Of a stretch of 55,221 nucleotides of DNA, positions 1-8,521 are shown in pieces. Below the pieces are notes generated by a model, which was not told the DNA's origin, did not search any database, and saw nothing but the letters and a program-made list of their open reading frames with translations. The DNA comes from Clostridia bacterium (lineage in GTDB: Bacteria; Bacillota; Clostridia; Oscillospirales; Acutalibacteraceae), in assembly GCA_017625435.1 (NCBI GenBank), contig JAGAKX010000060.1:1-55221 (forward strand). Direction: 5' to 3'. Both the position numbers and the translations under genes were made by a program. Position 1 is the first letter of the stretch. Each line of letters begins with the position of its first letter.

Positions 1-253
1 GGATATAGGTTGAATATTTTATTTTGTATTCTTTTTGAACAAGGAAAGCTTCAGTTAACTCATTAAATCTTCTTCCGCTTATAAGCTGCTGGTTTTCACT
101 CAGCAGTTTTTGTCTCTTCTCCTTTGCCTCGGTATAGGTTTTTCCGTAAACATATCCGAGTATTGCTTTTCCGTCAGCAGTTCGGCTTTTTATATATCTC
201 GCTTCCCATCTGCCGTCTGTACGTTTTCGAATGTTTTCACCTTTTCTTGCCAT
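1..253 (-). CDS. Tyrosine recombinase / phage-type integrase, N-terminal part (truncated by window edge)
   Basis: An open frame begins with ATG at 253 and runs off the left edge without a stop (84 codons visible). The translation starts MARKGENIRKRTDGRWEARY and continues with a glycine-rich turn and a basic, helical KTYTEAKEKRQKLL segment. This is the pattern of the N-terminal arm-type DNA-binding domain of Tn916/phage-like tyrosine recombinases from Firmicutes, which binds arm sites next to an attachment core. The catalytic domain would lie outside the window. A good GGAGGTGG ribosome binding site precedes the ATG. As such integrases usually sit at the edge of their element, the DNA to the right may contain the att junction. 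Family assignment is from motif recognition; whether the gene is intact cannot be seen. Confidence 0.8.
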   Translation of the reverse strand, partial: MARKGENIRKRTDGRWEARYIKSRTADGKAILGYVYGKTYTEAKEKRQKLLSENQQLISGRRFNELTEAFLVQKEYKIKYSTYI

Positions 254-470
254 AAAAATCCACCTCCACTCATAAAAGAAAGTTGACCACTTTTTTGACT
301 GAAAATAGCGTTATTCTTTCCTCCTTTCTGTTATATCGGAAAAGCAGATTATTATGATATTTGACAATTTCAATATTTTTTTGAAAAGCTATTGATTTTT
401 TTTGGTACATAATGCTATAATATCAACTGTCATTATGATGAAATAACCTACTTGTACGAATAATTACTCA

Positions 471-582
471 TCATAAAGATAGAAACTATCTGTTGAATTA
501 TCAGTCAATAAATTATGTAAAATTTAAGCCCCGAAGCCTCGGCTTCGGGGCTTTTTTATTGCCTCATAAAGATAGAAACTAT
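471..582. repeat. 19-bp direct repeat pair flanking a terminator (possible att-related site)
   Basis: TCATAAAGATAGAAACTAT occurs at 471-489 and again exactly at 564-582, 93 bp apart. The first copy extends into a perfect inverted repeat GATAG-AAA-CTATC (478-490). The copies lie on either side of the terminator at 528-557, and the first overlaps the right arm of the 9-bp inverted repeat ending at 476. Tyrosine recombinase core sites are typically short inverted repeats around a 6-8 bp spacer, so an attachment-site role is plausible given the adjacent integrase, but this is inference. Confidence 0.55.
528..557 (+). terminator. Intrinsic terminator
   Basis: GCCCCGAAGCC-TC-GGCTTCGGGGC is a perfect 11-bp stem with a two-base apex, followed on the plus strand by TTTTTTATT. 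On the minus strand the U-tract is poor, so termination is mainly rightward. No plus-strand gene ends nearby within the window. Confidence 0.85.
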
Positions 583-617
583 ATGATTACTTTTCCGATG
601 ATAGTCTTTCCACTTGT

Positions 618-646
618 ATTATAACCGACATCGGGAGAATAATCAA
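618..646 (-). promoter_or_regulatory. Sigma-A-type promoter facing left
   Basis: On the minus strand TTGATT (641-646) is followed after 17 bp by TATAAT (618-623). Transcription would start near 611 and run across the direct repeats and the hairpin at 528-557 towards the integrase 350 bp away. It could drive the integrase or make a short RNA ending at the hairpin. Confidence 0.5.
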
Positions 647-759
647 TAGAATTTTAGATAAAAGAGGGGTGATTTGTAAAATATTTTATGTTTACTGAAG
701 AAATTGTACAAAATTACCCGACCTGCAAGGTCACAAATTTTAAGAAAGGAAAAAATACT

Positions 760-3423
760 ATGAAAAAATCGATTTCTATTATTTTAGCAGTTTTAATGCT
801 TGTATCTTGTATACCGATGTTTGCAAGTGCGGCAACAATTACGCTTGACCGTAAAAATGTTGTCATCATTCCTCCGACGGTATCTCATACTGAAGTTCCA
901 TGGGGTCCAGGATGTGTTGCAGATGTAACCGTTACAGGCGGTCAGCTTTGGTATGTTGATGCAGACGGTAACCGTACGGAGGTTGCGGGACATTTCGATA
1001 TAAGAAACAAGGCAACTCTTAATCCTCAAAGCACAGGCGAATATGAACCTCCTCTGGTTTTCTATCCCGATGACACTGAAACCTACGGAACATCAACATC
1101 AGGAAGCCTCAGTTATATTGCAATGAAAAACAATATAGTTTCGGGTGAATGGCCCGTAATCTATCTCAGAGGAAAATATACCGAGGTTGCAACACCTCCC
1201 GCATTTACCTGTGATGCCGGTGACAATCTCTCTACATATACCAACTATACCAAGACAGGCGGTAAAGTAGTAGATGAAAACGGTACAAATGTAACCTCTT
1301 ACGGTCAGTTCTATATTGACGAGGCAAAGTCAGGCGGAAAGAATCAGTATCTCTATGAAGACACATATGTTACTGCAAGATGGGATGATATAAAGCGCGG
1401 CGGTCATGAAAGTGCGTATTATGAAAATGTTCTTGTTAAGGTAACAAGAAAAACTGCTACTCTTGCAACAGCACCCAGTATCCCTGCTGTTTTTGTGGGA
1501 ACAACCTACGGTGAAGCTCTTGCTCTTCTTACGGCAAAAGTGACACTTGTCGGAAATAAAACAACAAATGATACAACAAACAAATTCTGGGTGCCCGTTT
1601 ATCCCGAGGGAATTACGGCAGAGACTCCCATAAATGAAGATACAACAATTACCGTTAAGTATGAAAACCCTGCAACGGACGATACCTTTACTGCAGAAGT
1701 GGCTATTGATACATATACAAAGCCCATTGCAATTATTTCTGAAAATCCTGTCATTGACGCATCAGCAGCAAAACCTAATATGAAGGCTTCTTCGCTTGTT
1801 CTGACAGGCGGTGTAGCAGTTAAGGAAGGAACAGAAACTCAGGTTGCAGGTTCTTTTTCAATAAAAGACCCTGATGATGTTCTTTCGTCAGGCTATAATG
1901 TCATTACAGTTGTCTTTACTCCTGATGATACAACAAGCTATGACGGTTCTGAAACAGATATCCTGGTGAATATTAAGAGCCTTATTACAACAGCACCTGT
2001 TCTTGATGCAACAGGTATCAATGTCGGTGCGAAAGTAGCTGAACTTACTGTCACAGGCGGAGAGACCACGGAAGAGGGCACATTCTCATTTGTTGATCCC
2101 GAGCAGAAACTTGTTGCGGGAAGAAACAATGTTAAATTAAAATTTACACCTGCCGCTGCAGATGCTGAATATTTTGATACGGTTACTGTTTCTGTTAATG
2201 TTATCGGTAATATAAATTTCTATGATGAAGCAGGTAATGAAATCATTCCCGAAATTATTGTGCCTTATCAGTCAGCAAGATTGAGCAGTATTACAAGTAC
2301 TCTTAAAACTGAACTGCAAAAGCAGTCCAATTGTCCCGCTTCTATATTCCAGATATCATTTTATGATCTTGAAATGAATAAAATGAAGCATTCCGATGAT
2401 TATCTTCAGTGTCATACAACAAAAGAATACACTGTTAAGGTTTATGACAGCAACGGATATTATGTTCCTGAAATAATTACATTTAAGCTTACGGTTGTGC
2501 CTGCAAAAATGAACGCAACTGTAACTTACAGCGGTACAAATATCGTTGTTAATACTTCTATCGGAACAACACAGCGCCTTTATGGTGAGTTTGAATACTA
2601 TGTAAACGGAGAAAAAGTCGGCACATCTGTAATGGAAGAGCATAAATACAGAACATGGCTTGGTTGGCGTCCTGAAAACAGCGGTATTTATGATATTTCA
2701 GTAAAGTACATCGAAGCTGAAAATGATATTTTTGTAATAGATGATATTACTGTTGAGGATATTGCTGTAAATCTGATGTGGAATGTCAGTACGGTTAACG
2801 GTTCAATTAAACAGTCAAACAGCTATAAGGATACTTATAATTATCAATATGGTGAAAGTGTGACAGTTATTGCAAAGAACAAAGCTGCATTTTCCCATTG
2901 GTCCATTGCGGATAAAAACGGTAACCCCGTAACAATTGAAGGCTTTGATGTAAATAGCTCGTCTAATACTTTCAATATGCCTGATTGCGACATAGTTATT
3001 ACCGGTGTGGATATTCAGGAAAGAAAGGTTACTGCAATTAATGCAAAGATAGTTTCGCAGATCGGTGCAGAAACCGATCCGAGCTTCTATCCGGGCGAAA
3101 AGGTAAATATTGAGTTGGATACAGATGTTATATCCACCGGTATGTTTAACGGATTTGTAATTCTTGATGCTGACGGAAAGGAAATAATCCCTGAAGGTCT
3201 TTCACAGGATGATCTTCAGAAAACATCTTTCAGCTTTATTATGCCTGATATGGATATCACGGTTAAAGCAAAAAGCACAGCTGATGATTGTGAACATCTT
3301 TGCCACAGTGAAAACAGCTTCTTGCAGATGCTTTGGAAAATAATCTGTTTCATTTACCGTCTTTTTGATATTCACCAGTATTGCGACTGCGGAATAGCAC
3401 ATTATGACGCTCCTTTATTCTGA
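760..3423 (+). CDS. Large secreted multi-domain repeat protein with Cys/His-rich C-terminal tail
   Basis: The frame is open from 688, but ATG at 760 is chosen because it follows AAGAAAGGA and begins a clean signal peptide (MKKSISIILAVLMLVSC..., cleavage after ASA), giving 887 aa. The body is extracellular and beta-rich. Two tandem modules near residues 330-490 share a TVTGG...G(S/T)FS(I/F)xDP...FTP pattern typical of MBG/bacterial-adhesin repeats. Around residues 720-790 there is a segment of the divergent InlB B-repeat type (TVNGS...YGESVTVIA...FSHWS...F.MPD.DI), repeated in weaker form to residue 835. The last 44 residues carry CEHLCH, an aromatic/hydrophobic stretch and YCDCGIAHY, a tail that is neither LPXTG nor a dockerin. 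No catalytic domain is recognised; adhesion or a surface role is likely but unproven. Confidence 0.8.
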   Translation: MKKSISIILAVLMLVSCIPMFASAATITLDRKNVVIIPPTVSHTEVPWGPGCVADVTVTGGQLWYVDADGNRTEVAGHFDIRNKATLNPQSTGEYEPPLVFYPDDTETYGTSTSGSLSYIAMKNNIVSGEWPVIYLRGKYTEVATPPAFTCDAGDNLSTYTNYTKTGGKVVDENGTNVTSYGQFYIDEAKSGGKNQYLYEDTYVTARWDDIKRGGHESAYYENVLVKVTRKTATLATAPSIPAVFVGTTYGEALALLTAKVTLVGNKTTNDTTNKFWVPVYPEGITAETPINEDTTITVKYENPATDDTFTAEVAIDTYTKPIAIISENPVIDASAAKPNMKASSLVLTGGVAVKEGTETQVAGSFSIKDPDDVLSSGYNVITVVFTPDDTTSYDGSETDILVNIKSLITTAPVLDATGINVGAKVAELTVTGGETTEEGTFSFVDPEQKLVAGRNNVKLKFTPAAADAEYFDTVTVSVNVIGNINFYDEAGNEIIPEIIVPYQSARLSSITSTLKTELQKQSNCPASIFQISFYDLEMNKMKHSDDYLQCHTTKEYTVKVYDSNGYYVPEIITFKLTVVPAKMNATVTYSGTNIVVNTSIGTTQRLYGEFEYYVNGEKVGTSVMEEHKYRTWLGWRPENSGIYDISVKYIEAENDIFVIDDITVEDIAVNLMWNVSTVNGSIKQSNSYKDTYNYQYGESVTVIAKNKAAFSHWSIADKNGNPVTIEGFDVNSSSNTFNMPDCDIVITGVDIQERKVTAINAKIVSQIGAETDPSFYPGEKVNIELDTDVISTGMFNGFVILDADGKEIIPEGLSQDDLQKTSFSFIMPDMDITVKAKSTADDCEHLCHSENSFLQMLWKIICFIYRLFDIHQYCDCGIAHYDAPLF

Positions 3424-3466
3424 TTTTCCGATAAGCTTCAGATAGAAAATTCCGGCTTTATACGGA

Positions 3467-3500
3467 CAAAACCGACCGATTGCTCGGTCGGTTTTGTATT
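3467..3500. terminator. Bidirectional terminator
   Basis: CAAAACCGACCGA-TTGC-TCGGTCGGTTTTG is a perfect 13-bp stem between two convergent genes. The A/T-rich ends of the stem supply U-tracts in both directions, so it can end both the secreted-protein gene and the phosphoesterase gene. Confidence 0.85.
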
Positions 3501-3509
3501 TATTATGCG

Positions 3510-4874
3510 TTATTTTTTACATTCATATGTGGCATAGGCTAAAATCCTGCCGTCGACAAAGTCAACACCGTAAAGAACGATTTTGTCTTCATAAACCTCA
3601 ACGAGATAGCCCTCGCTCATTGTGGGGTCGGTGCCCTCCCAGAGAACCTGATAGTCACCGGTAACACGGGGAGAGGAAACGGAAGAAACGTGAACGAAGG
3701 TTGCACCGTCTTCACCGTTTTTGGAAATGTTAAGGTCGGGATTGAGTGTCTGCATATGATATGCCCAATGGGAATGGCCGTTGAAGAAGAATACGTTGTC
3801 ATAGACTCTCAGAAGCTCTCTGAGTCTTACTTCATCCGATGCGCCCTGTGTGTAGAACAGAGGATAGAACCAGCCGAGCTCATTCTGAAGATTGCCTGTG
3901 CTCATAAGGGGATTTCCTTTTGCAGAGTTAAGGAAGGTGTGGAAGAAAAGATAAACCGTATCATCCTTGTGCTCCTTAAGCTGAGCTTCAAGCCAGTCAA
4001 GCTGAGAGTCTGCAAGAAGAGCGTTCCATAAAAGTCCGTAATTGTTTGTGGCCTGATTAAGGAAAATGAAAATGTTTCCGGATTCCTTTTCTTCATATAC
4101 AAAGTCCATACCGTTTTCGGCAACATTCAGGATTCCTTCAGCCTTTTCTTCACCGTAAGCACCTGTGTTCATAAGCTCAAGCCAGTTTTCCTTTTCGTAC
4201 TCTGCGTAAAGGTCGTGGTTGCCCGTTGTTGTATATACAGGGAAATCGTACTGTGAGGAAATGCGGTTGAATGCTTCAAAGGCCTCTTTTTCGCCGTTTG
4301 TTGAAATGTCACCGGGCATTGCAACAAGGGAAACGTCAGCCTTGTCGAAGAAGGTGAGTGCACGTGCAAATGTGGATTCTGCAACATCTTCGCCGCCTTC
4401 AAGCTCATAGCGGTTGAAGTGAAGGTCGCTGATTGAACCGAAGGAGTAAATTGCTTCTCCTCTGTCAGCTCTCTTTTCCTCGGGAATGTCGAAAATCTCA
4501 AGAGTTTCGCCGTCAAGGGTTACAAGGATATTTGCCGCACCGTCGGGAATTGCCGTGTAATCGGGAAGGTCATAGCTGCCCGTACCGAAATAGGTGTTTA
4601 TTGCCGCAAACTCTGAATATTCAATTTCCGTGTCACCGACAGTTACGGTGAGCTTTTCGAAGTTTTCGTCTGCCCAGTAAAGCTTATATTCTCCGTCGGT
4701 TGTGGTTTTAATTGTAATAAGCGCATCTGCAGAGCCTTTATCCCCGTTCAGATATACAATCTCTGTTTCTGAAACTGCATCATCGGAAAAACCGGGAATG
4801 TCTGCAGAAATTCCGAGTATTGAGAAAAGCGCTGCAAGTATTGTAGCAAGAAGTTTTACAAAAAGTGAATACAT
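3510..4874 (-). CDS. Exported calcineurin-like metallophosphoesterase
   Basis: 454 aa, ATG preceded by GGGAGGAAAAG. Residues 1-25 form a signal peptide or membrane anchor. A beta-rich domain (about 30-135) comes before the catalytic metallophosphoesterase domain, whose five metal-binding blocks are visible in order: SISDLHFNR, AMPGDIS, TTGNHD, LFFHTF and NGHSHWAYH. Such enzymes hydrolyse phosphomonoesters or diesters with a dinuclear metal centre. The substrate cannot be told from sequence. The C-terminal part resembles purple-acid-phosphatase-like secreted enzymes of gut Clostridia. It has its own promoter overlapping the end of the MATE gene, so it can be expressed alone. Confidence 0.88.
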   Translation of the reverse strand: MYSLFVKLLATILAALFSILGISADIPGFSDDAVSETEIVYLNGDKGSADALITIKTTTDGEYKLYWADENFEKLTVTVGDTEIEYSEFAAINTYFGTGSYDLPDYTAIPDGAANILVTLDGETLEIFDIPEEKRADRGEAIYSFGSISDLHFNRYELEGGEDVAESTFARALTFFDKADVSLVAMPGDISTNGEKEAFEAFNRISSQYDFPVYTTTGNHDLYAEYEKENWLELMNTGAYGEEKAEGILNVAENGMDFVYEEKESGNIFIFLNQATNNYGLLWNALLADSQLDWLEAQLKEHKDDTVYLFFHTFLNSAKGNPLMSTGNLQNELGWFYPLFYTQGASDEVRLRELLRVYDNVFFFNGHSHWAYHMQTLNPDLNISKNGEDGATFVHVSSVSSPRVTGDYQVLWEGTDPTMSEGYLVEVYEDKIVLYGVDFVDGRILAYATYECKK

Positions 4875-4902
4875 ATCTTTTCCTCCCGTGTTTATTTAAT
4901 TA

Positions 4903-4932
4903 ATTTTATTATAAAGGAAGGTAAAATGTCAA
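4903..4932 (-). promoter_or_regulatory. Promoter of the metallophosphoesterase gene
   Basis: Minus strand TTGACA (4927-4932), 18-bp spacer, TAAAAT (4903-4908), 29 bp before the start codon. The -35 box overlaps the last codons of the upstream MATE gene. Confidence 0.6.
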
Positions 4933-6311
4933 GAATTTACTGCTTCTTTTTGCAGCTTTTTCATTTCTCCTCCGAAAACGAGAATGAAAATCACCGAAGC
5001 CGTGATAATTGAGATTGTATCGGAAACGGGCTCTGCAAGGAACACCGCAAAAACCTTGTTGCCGAAGAAATTCGGCAGAATGTAAATAAGGGGAACAAGA
5101 AGGATAAGCTTGCGAAGGCAGGCAATAAACAGAGATGCCTTTGCCTTTCCCACAGATACAAGCCCCTGCTGAGCCGTAGTCTGGAAGAAGAAAAATCCGG
5201 TAGCACCAACATAAATACGGATAAGATTATAGTTTTCCAGAAGCAGAGCATCATCTGTAAAAATACCCATAAGTGCTTTCGGGAAAAGCTGAACTATCAA
5301 CCACAGGGATATAAAATATATTCCCGTCAGAAGGAGCATTGTCTTTATTGCCTTTATGCATCTGTCGGGATTTTTAGCACCGTAATTAAAGCTTATAATG
5401 GGCTGTGCTCCCATACCTATACCCTGAGCCGGCATCCACATAACCTGCATTAATGTAGCGGCAACTGTCATAGTTCCCACGGCAATATCACCGCCGTATT
5501 TCTGCAGGGAGGAATTGAATGCAATATTTATAACAGCCTCGGTGCTTTGCATAACAAAGGGAGCAAGGCCAAGTCCCAGACAGGGGAGAAGAAGCTTTAA
5601 GTCAGGCTTTATATCGGCAAAACTAAGCTTCAGCTTTGTTTTTTTGCCTGTGAGAAAAAGAATTGTCCATACTGCCGAAACACCCTGTGAGATAACCGTT
5701 GCAATTGCAGCACCCTTAACACCCATATCGAAAGCAAAGATAAACAACGGGTCAAGGACAATATTAAGCCCTGCACCGATAAGGACCGTTGCCATACTGA
5801 AAAGAGTAAAGCCCTGAGTAGAGATAAAGAGATTAAGTCCCATGGAAATCATCACAAATATGCTGCCCAGGGTGTATATGTTTATATACCCAAATGCATA
5901 GCCTATAGTGTCATCGGATGCGCCGAACATCCACAGAAGCTTTTCGGAGAATATAAGAAAAACAGATGTCAGCACAACAGACATAACTATTAGTGCCGAA
6001 AAACAGCTTCCAAGAATTTTCTGTGCGGATTTATTGTCTCCCTTTCCCATAAAAATTGCGGCTCTCGGTGCTCCGCCCTGAGCTATAAGCATTGTAAATG
6101 CACCGATAAGGCATATTATGGGAAAGCAGAGTCCCACACCCGTAAGGGCAGTAGAATCGGCAGAATCCATATGACCTATATAGATTCTGTCTACAATGTT
6201 ATAAAGCAGGTTTACTATCTGAGCAATTACCGAGGGAATTGCCAGGGAAATAAGAAGCTTCGGAACGGAAGCTGTTGCCAATCTTTGTGTAATATCATTT
6301 TTTGAAGCCAT
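4929..6311 (-). CDS. MATE family efflux transporter
   Basis: The frame is open from 6392, but ATG at 6311 is preferred: it follows CGGAGAAAAAAA and begins MASKNDITQRLATASVPKLL, the usual MATE N-terminus (460 aa). About twelve hydrophobic helices are seen, with the family motif SLAIPSVIAQIVNLLYNIVD in helix 1 and the matching GIGMGAQPIISFNYGA segment starting the second half. Members export drugs, metabolites or dyes using a Na+ or H+ gradient. The substrate is unknown. It is divergent from the sulfatase gene. Confidence 0.93.
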   Translation of the reverse strand: MASKNDITQRLATASVPKLLISLAIPSVIAQIVNLLYNIVDRIYIGHMDSADSTALTGVGLCFPIICLIGAFTMLIAQGGAPRAAIFMGKGDNKSAQKILGSCFSALIVMSVVLTSVFLIFSEKLLWMFGASDDTIGYAFGYINIYTLGSIFVMISMGLNLFISTQGFTLFSMATVLIGAGLNIVLDPLFIFAFDMGVKGAAIATVISQGVSAVWTILFLTGKKTKLKLSFADIKPDLKLLLPCLGLGLAPFVMQSTEAVINIAFNSSLQKYGGDIAVGTMTVAATLMQVMWMPAQGIGMGAQPIISFNYGAKNPDRCIKAIKTMLLLTGIYFISLWLIVQLFPKALMGIFTDDALLLENYNLIRIYVGATGFFFFQTTAQQGLVSVGKAKASLFIACLRKLILLVPLIYILPNFFGNKVFAVFLAEPVSDTISIITASVIFILVFGGEMKKLQKEAVNS

Positions 6312-6341
6312 TTTTTTTCTCCGTGCGAATTTAATAGTGTA

Positions 6342-6370
6342 ATTATATAACATTAAATTCCTTAACACAA
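6342..6370 (-). promoter_or_regulatory. Promoter of the MATE gene
   Basis: Minus strand TTGTGT (6365-6370), 17-bp spacer, TATAAT (6342-6347), leaving a short 5' leader before ATG at 6311. Confidence 0.6.
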
Positions 6371-6395
6371 TCTTTTTTTTGTCATTTTGCATTTG

Positions 6396-6425
6396 TTGAC
6401 AAGCGGTGCGGATATATAATATAAT
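6396..6425 (+). promoter_or_regulatory. Promoter of the sulfatase gene
   Basis: TTGACA (6396-6401), 18-bp spacer, TATAAT (6420-6425), 28 bp before ATG at 6454. It is back to back with the MATE promoter. Confidence 0.65.
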
Positions 6426-6453
6426 GAAGGTATAATTTTATGGAGAGTGACGT

Positions 6454-8478
6454 ATGAAAAAGAATATTGAGCTTGATACGGGCAAAAAAATATTCCCCAT
6501 AGCCGTGATGGCTGCGGGAATCGGTCTTATGCTTGCACTTCTTATAGGACGGCTTAACATTATAGCTGTTGTGTCCGTTGCCTTTATGTGTATTGTTTCG
6601 GCACTTATTGTGCTGGGGCTTGTTTTTAAGAATAAGGTTTATGCTCCCTTTGTGTTTGCTTATGCTGCGGCAGGTATCGGTATTGCATCATACTATACCC
6701 TCTTCGGCGCGGATGCCGGTTTCGGCGCATTTACTTCAGGACTTGCGGGCTTTTCTTCCGCAGAGCATCCTCTTTTGACGGGTGAGGGCAATTTCTTTAC
6801 AAGAATCCTCGGAAATATTCTTCTTATTTCTCCCACGGCCGTGGCTTTATGGGGACTTTTCTTTATTGCAAGGAAGAGCTTTAAGAAGATGGGAACAAAG
6901 AAGCTTCTTTCGGCAGTTTTCGGAATTCTTCTTTTAGGAACAAGCGTTCTTTATGTGCTTACAATGAATATGCGTTCAAAGCCTAATACGGAAAGACTGT
7001 GGGACGGTCAGAAGGATTATCTTGACGGTGTTGACAAGACTGCCGACAAGGATTCTCCCAATGTGCTTTTTATACTTATGGATGACCTTGGCTGGGGTGA
7101 CGTTTCCCTTAACGGTGCAATATATGAAACCCCCAATATTGACTCCATAGGCGAAAACGGACTTAATCTTACAAATTTCTATTCCGCTTATTCCGTATGC
7201 TCTCCCGCACGCTTTGCCGCCCTTACGGGAAGATATCCCTACAGAGGCTATGCCGATAACGTAATTTATCCCACGGTTGACACTCTTTCACCCTTTGCTC
7301 AGACAAGAATTTTCAATTCAATTGAAATGGGCAACAATGCCGACGGTATGCTCGGTGACGAAATTACTGTAGCCGAAACCTTCAAGGCGGCAGGCTATTC
7401 AACGGGAGCCTTCGGCAAGTGGCATCTGGGTGATTACGGCGAATATCTCCCCACAAATCAGGGCTTTGATTATTTCTACGGAAGCCACCACGTAAACGAT
7501 ATGACTCCCTTCTATCACGTTACGGAGGAAAACGGGGAATGGGAAATTGTTCACGGCACAGATGAGCTTAAAGACCAGAGTGAGGCTACAAAATGGATTC
7601 ACGACGAGATTACGGACTGGATTTCCGAAAAAGCCGAAAATGATGAGCCCTTCTTTGCTTACTATGCTTCTCCCTGGCCTCATGCCCCCGTTTATGCAGG
7701 TGACGATTTTGACGGCACAACGGGTATGGGTACTTACGTTGACTGCGTGACGGAATTTGACCATTATCTGGGACTTCTCTTTGCAGAAATGGAAAAGCTC
7801 GGTGTCCTCGAAAATACAATTATCGTATTTACAAGTGACAACGGTCCCGCTTTGGAAGGCTCTGTTTCAGATCTTCGAGGCGGAAAGTATCTTGCTTATG
7901 AGGGCGGTCAGAAGGTTCCCTTTATGATACGTTGGGATAATGCTGACGGAAAGCTCGGTGAGACGGGTACCGAAAGAAAGTCCTCGGCAGTCCTTACCGA
8001 CCTTTATCCCACTCTTGTTGAGCTTTGCGGAATTACGGGCGGCGGTAAAGAAAATTATCTGCCCTCTGACCGTGAAATTGACGGTGTTTCAATAGCTCCT
8101 CTTCTTCGTAATGATACGGTTATACATACTGTTGACAGCCCCATTCTTCATATGAAGCGTGAGGTCGTAAAGGCAATTCAGTACACCGTTCCCGTAAGTG
8201 AGGTCAAAGAAAAGTATCCCGATTATAAATTCGGTGTGCTTGAAAACAACGATTACATTACCTTCAAGTATTTTGAAAAAATACAGAACGATAACTCCGC
8301 ATTCTGGGACAAAAACCGCAAAAACTGGCTTCATATCTTAACCGATGACTACGGTGAAAACTATAACAGAACCTCGGTTTACCCTGAAATTTCCGCTCAG
8401 TTTAAGGAAAAGCTCCACGAAATTACAAAGAATTTCAAGGATAACCGCAGAGGTATAATAACAGAAAATACACAGTAA
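6454..8478 (+). CDS. Membrane-anchored type I sulfatase (formylglycine-dependent)
   Basis: 674 aa. Five hydrophobic helices occupy about residues 13-171, which with a cytoplasmic N-terminus puts the rest outside. The sulfatase domain starts at SPNVLFILMDDLGWGDV (metal-binding Asp pair near 210) and carries the signature CSPARFAALTGR with the modifiable Cys at 249; the C-x-P-x-R core is the recognition site for conversion to formylglycine. FGKWHLGDYG and TSDNGP blocks follow. It resembles arylsulfatase-type enzymes that desulfate glycans or aryl sulfates. The five-helix plus exported sulfatase-fold layout is that of lipoteichoic acid synthases, but those have Thr at the active site, so this is more likely a true sulfatase. 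The maturase gene next door supports this. Confidence 0.9.
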   Translation: MKKNIELDTGKKIFPIAVMAAGIGLMLALLIGRLNIIAVVSVAFMCIVSALIVLGLVFKNKVYAPFVFAYAAAGIGIASYYTLFGADAGFGAFTSGLAGFSSAEHPLLTGEGNFFTRILGNILLISPTAVALWGLFFIARKSFKKMGTKKLLSAVFGILLLGTSVLYVLTMNMRSKPNTERLWDGQKDYLDGVDKTADKDSPNVLFILMDDLGWGDVSLNGAIYETPNIDSIGENGLNLTNFYSAYSVCSPARFAALTGRYPYRGYADNVIYPTVDTLSPFAQTRIFNSIEMGNNADGMLGDEITVAETFKAAGYSTGAFGKWHLGDYGEYLPTNQGFDYFYGSHHVNDMTPFYHVTEENGEWEIVHGTDELKDQSEATKWIHDEITDWISEKAENDEPFFAYYASPWPHAPVYAGDDFDGTTGMGTYVDCVTEFDHYLGLLFAEMEKLGVLENTIIVFTSDNGPALEGSVSDLRGGKYLAYEGGQKVPFMIRWDNADGKLGETGTERKSSAVLTDLYPTLVELCGITGGGKENYLPSDREIDGVSIAPLLRNDTVIHTVDSPILHMKREVVKAIQYTVPVSEVKEKYPDYKFGVLENNDYITFKYFEKIQNDNSAFWDKNRKNWLHILTDDYGENYNRTSVYPEISAQFKEKLHEITKNFKDNRRGIITENTQ

Positions 8479-8484
8479 AAAATC

Positions 8485-8518
8485 AAGAGAGCACTTCTTA
8501 CGAGGTGCTCTCTTTTTT
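8485..8518. terminator. Bidirectional terminator between sulfatase and maturase
   Basis: AAGAGAGCACTTC-TTAC-GAGGTGCTCTCTT forms a 13-bp stem with one G-U pair, followed by TTTTG. It sits between convergent genes. Confidence 0.85.
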
Positions 8519-8521
8519 GTC

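Larger units (their letters stand above)
254..759. other. Non-coding stretch between integrase and secreted protein gene
   Basis: No convincing gene lies here. It holds an AAAGGAGGAAAG ribosome-binding-like sequence on the minus strand (about 316-327) not followed by a usable start codon, a 9-bp inverted repeat TTATGATGA/TCATCATAA (433-441 and 468-476), a 19-bp direct repeat, a strong terminator and a minus-strand promoter, annotated separately. The left part is very AT-rich. It looks like the end of an integrated element rather than ordinary intergenic DNA, but no second att copy is visible. Confidence 0.5.

Noticed and set aside
688..759. Longer N-terminus of the secreted repeat protein
   Set aside because: The first 24 codons would mask the signal peptide, and AAGAAAGGA places the start at 760.
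6454..8478. Lipoteichoic acid synthase (LtaS)
   Set aside because: Although the five-helix plus sulfatase layout fits, the active site is Cys in C-x-P-x-R and not Thr, and a sulfatase maturase is adjacent.
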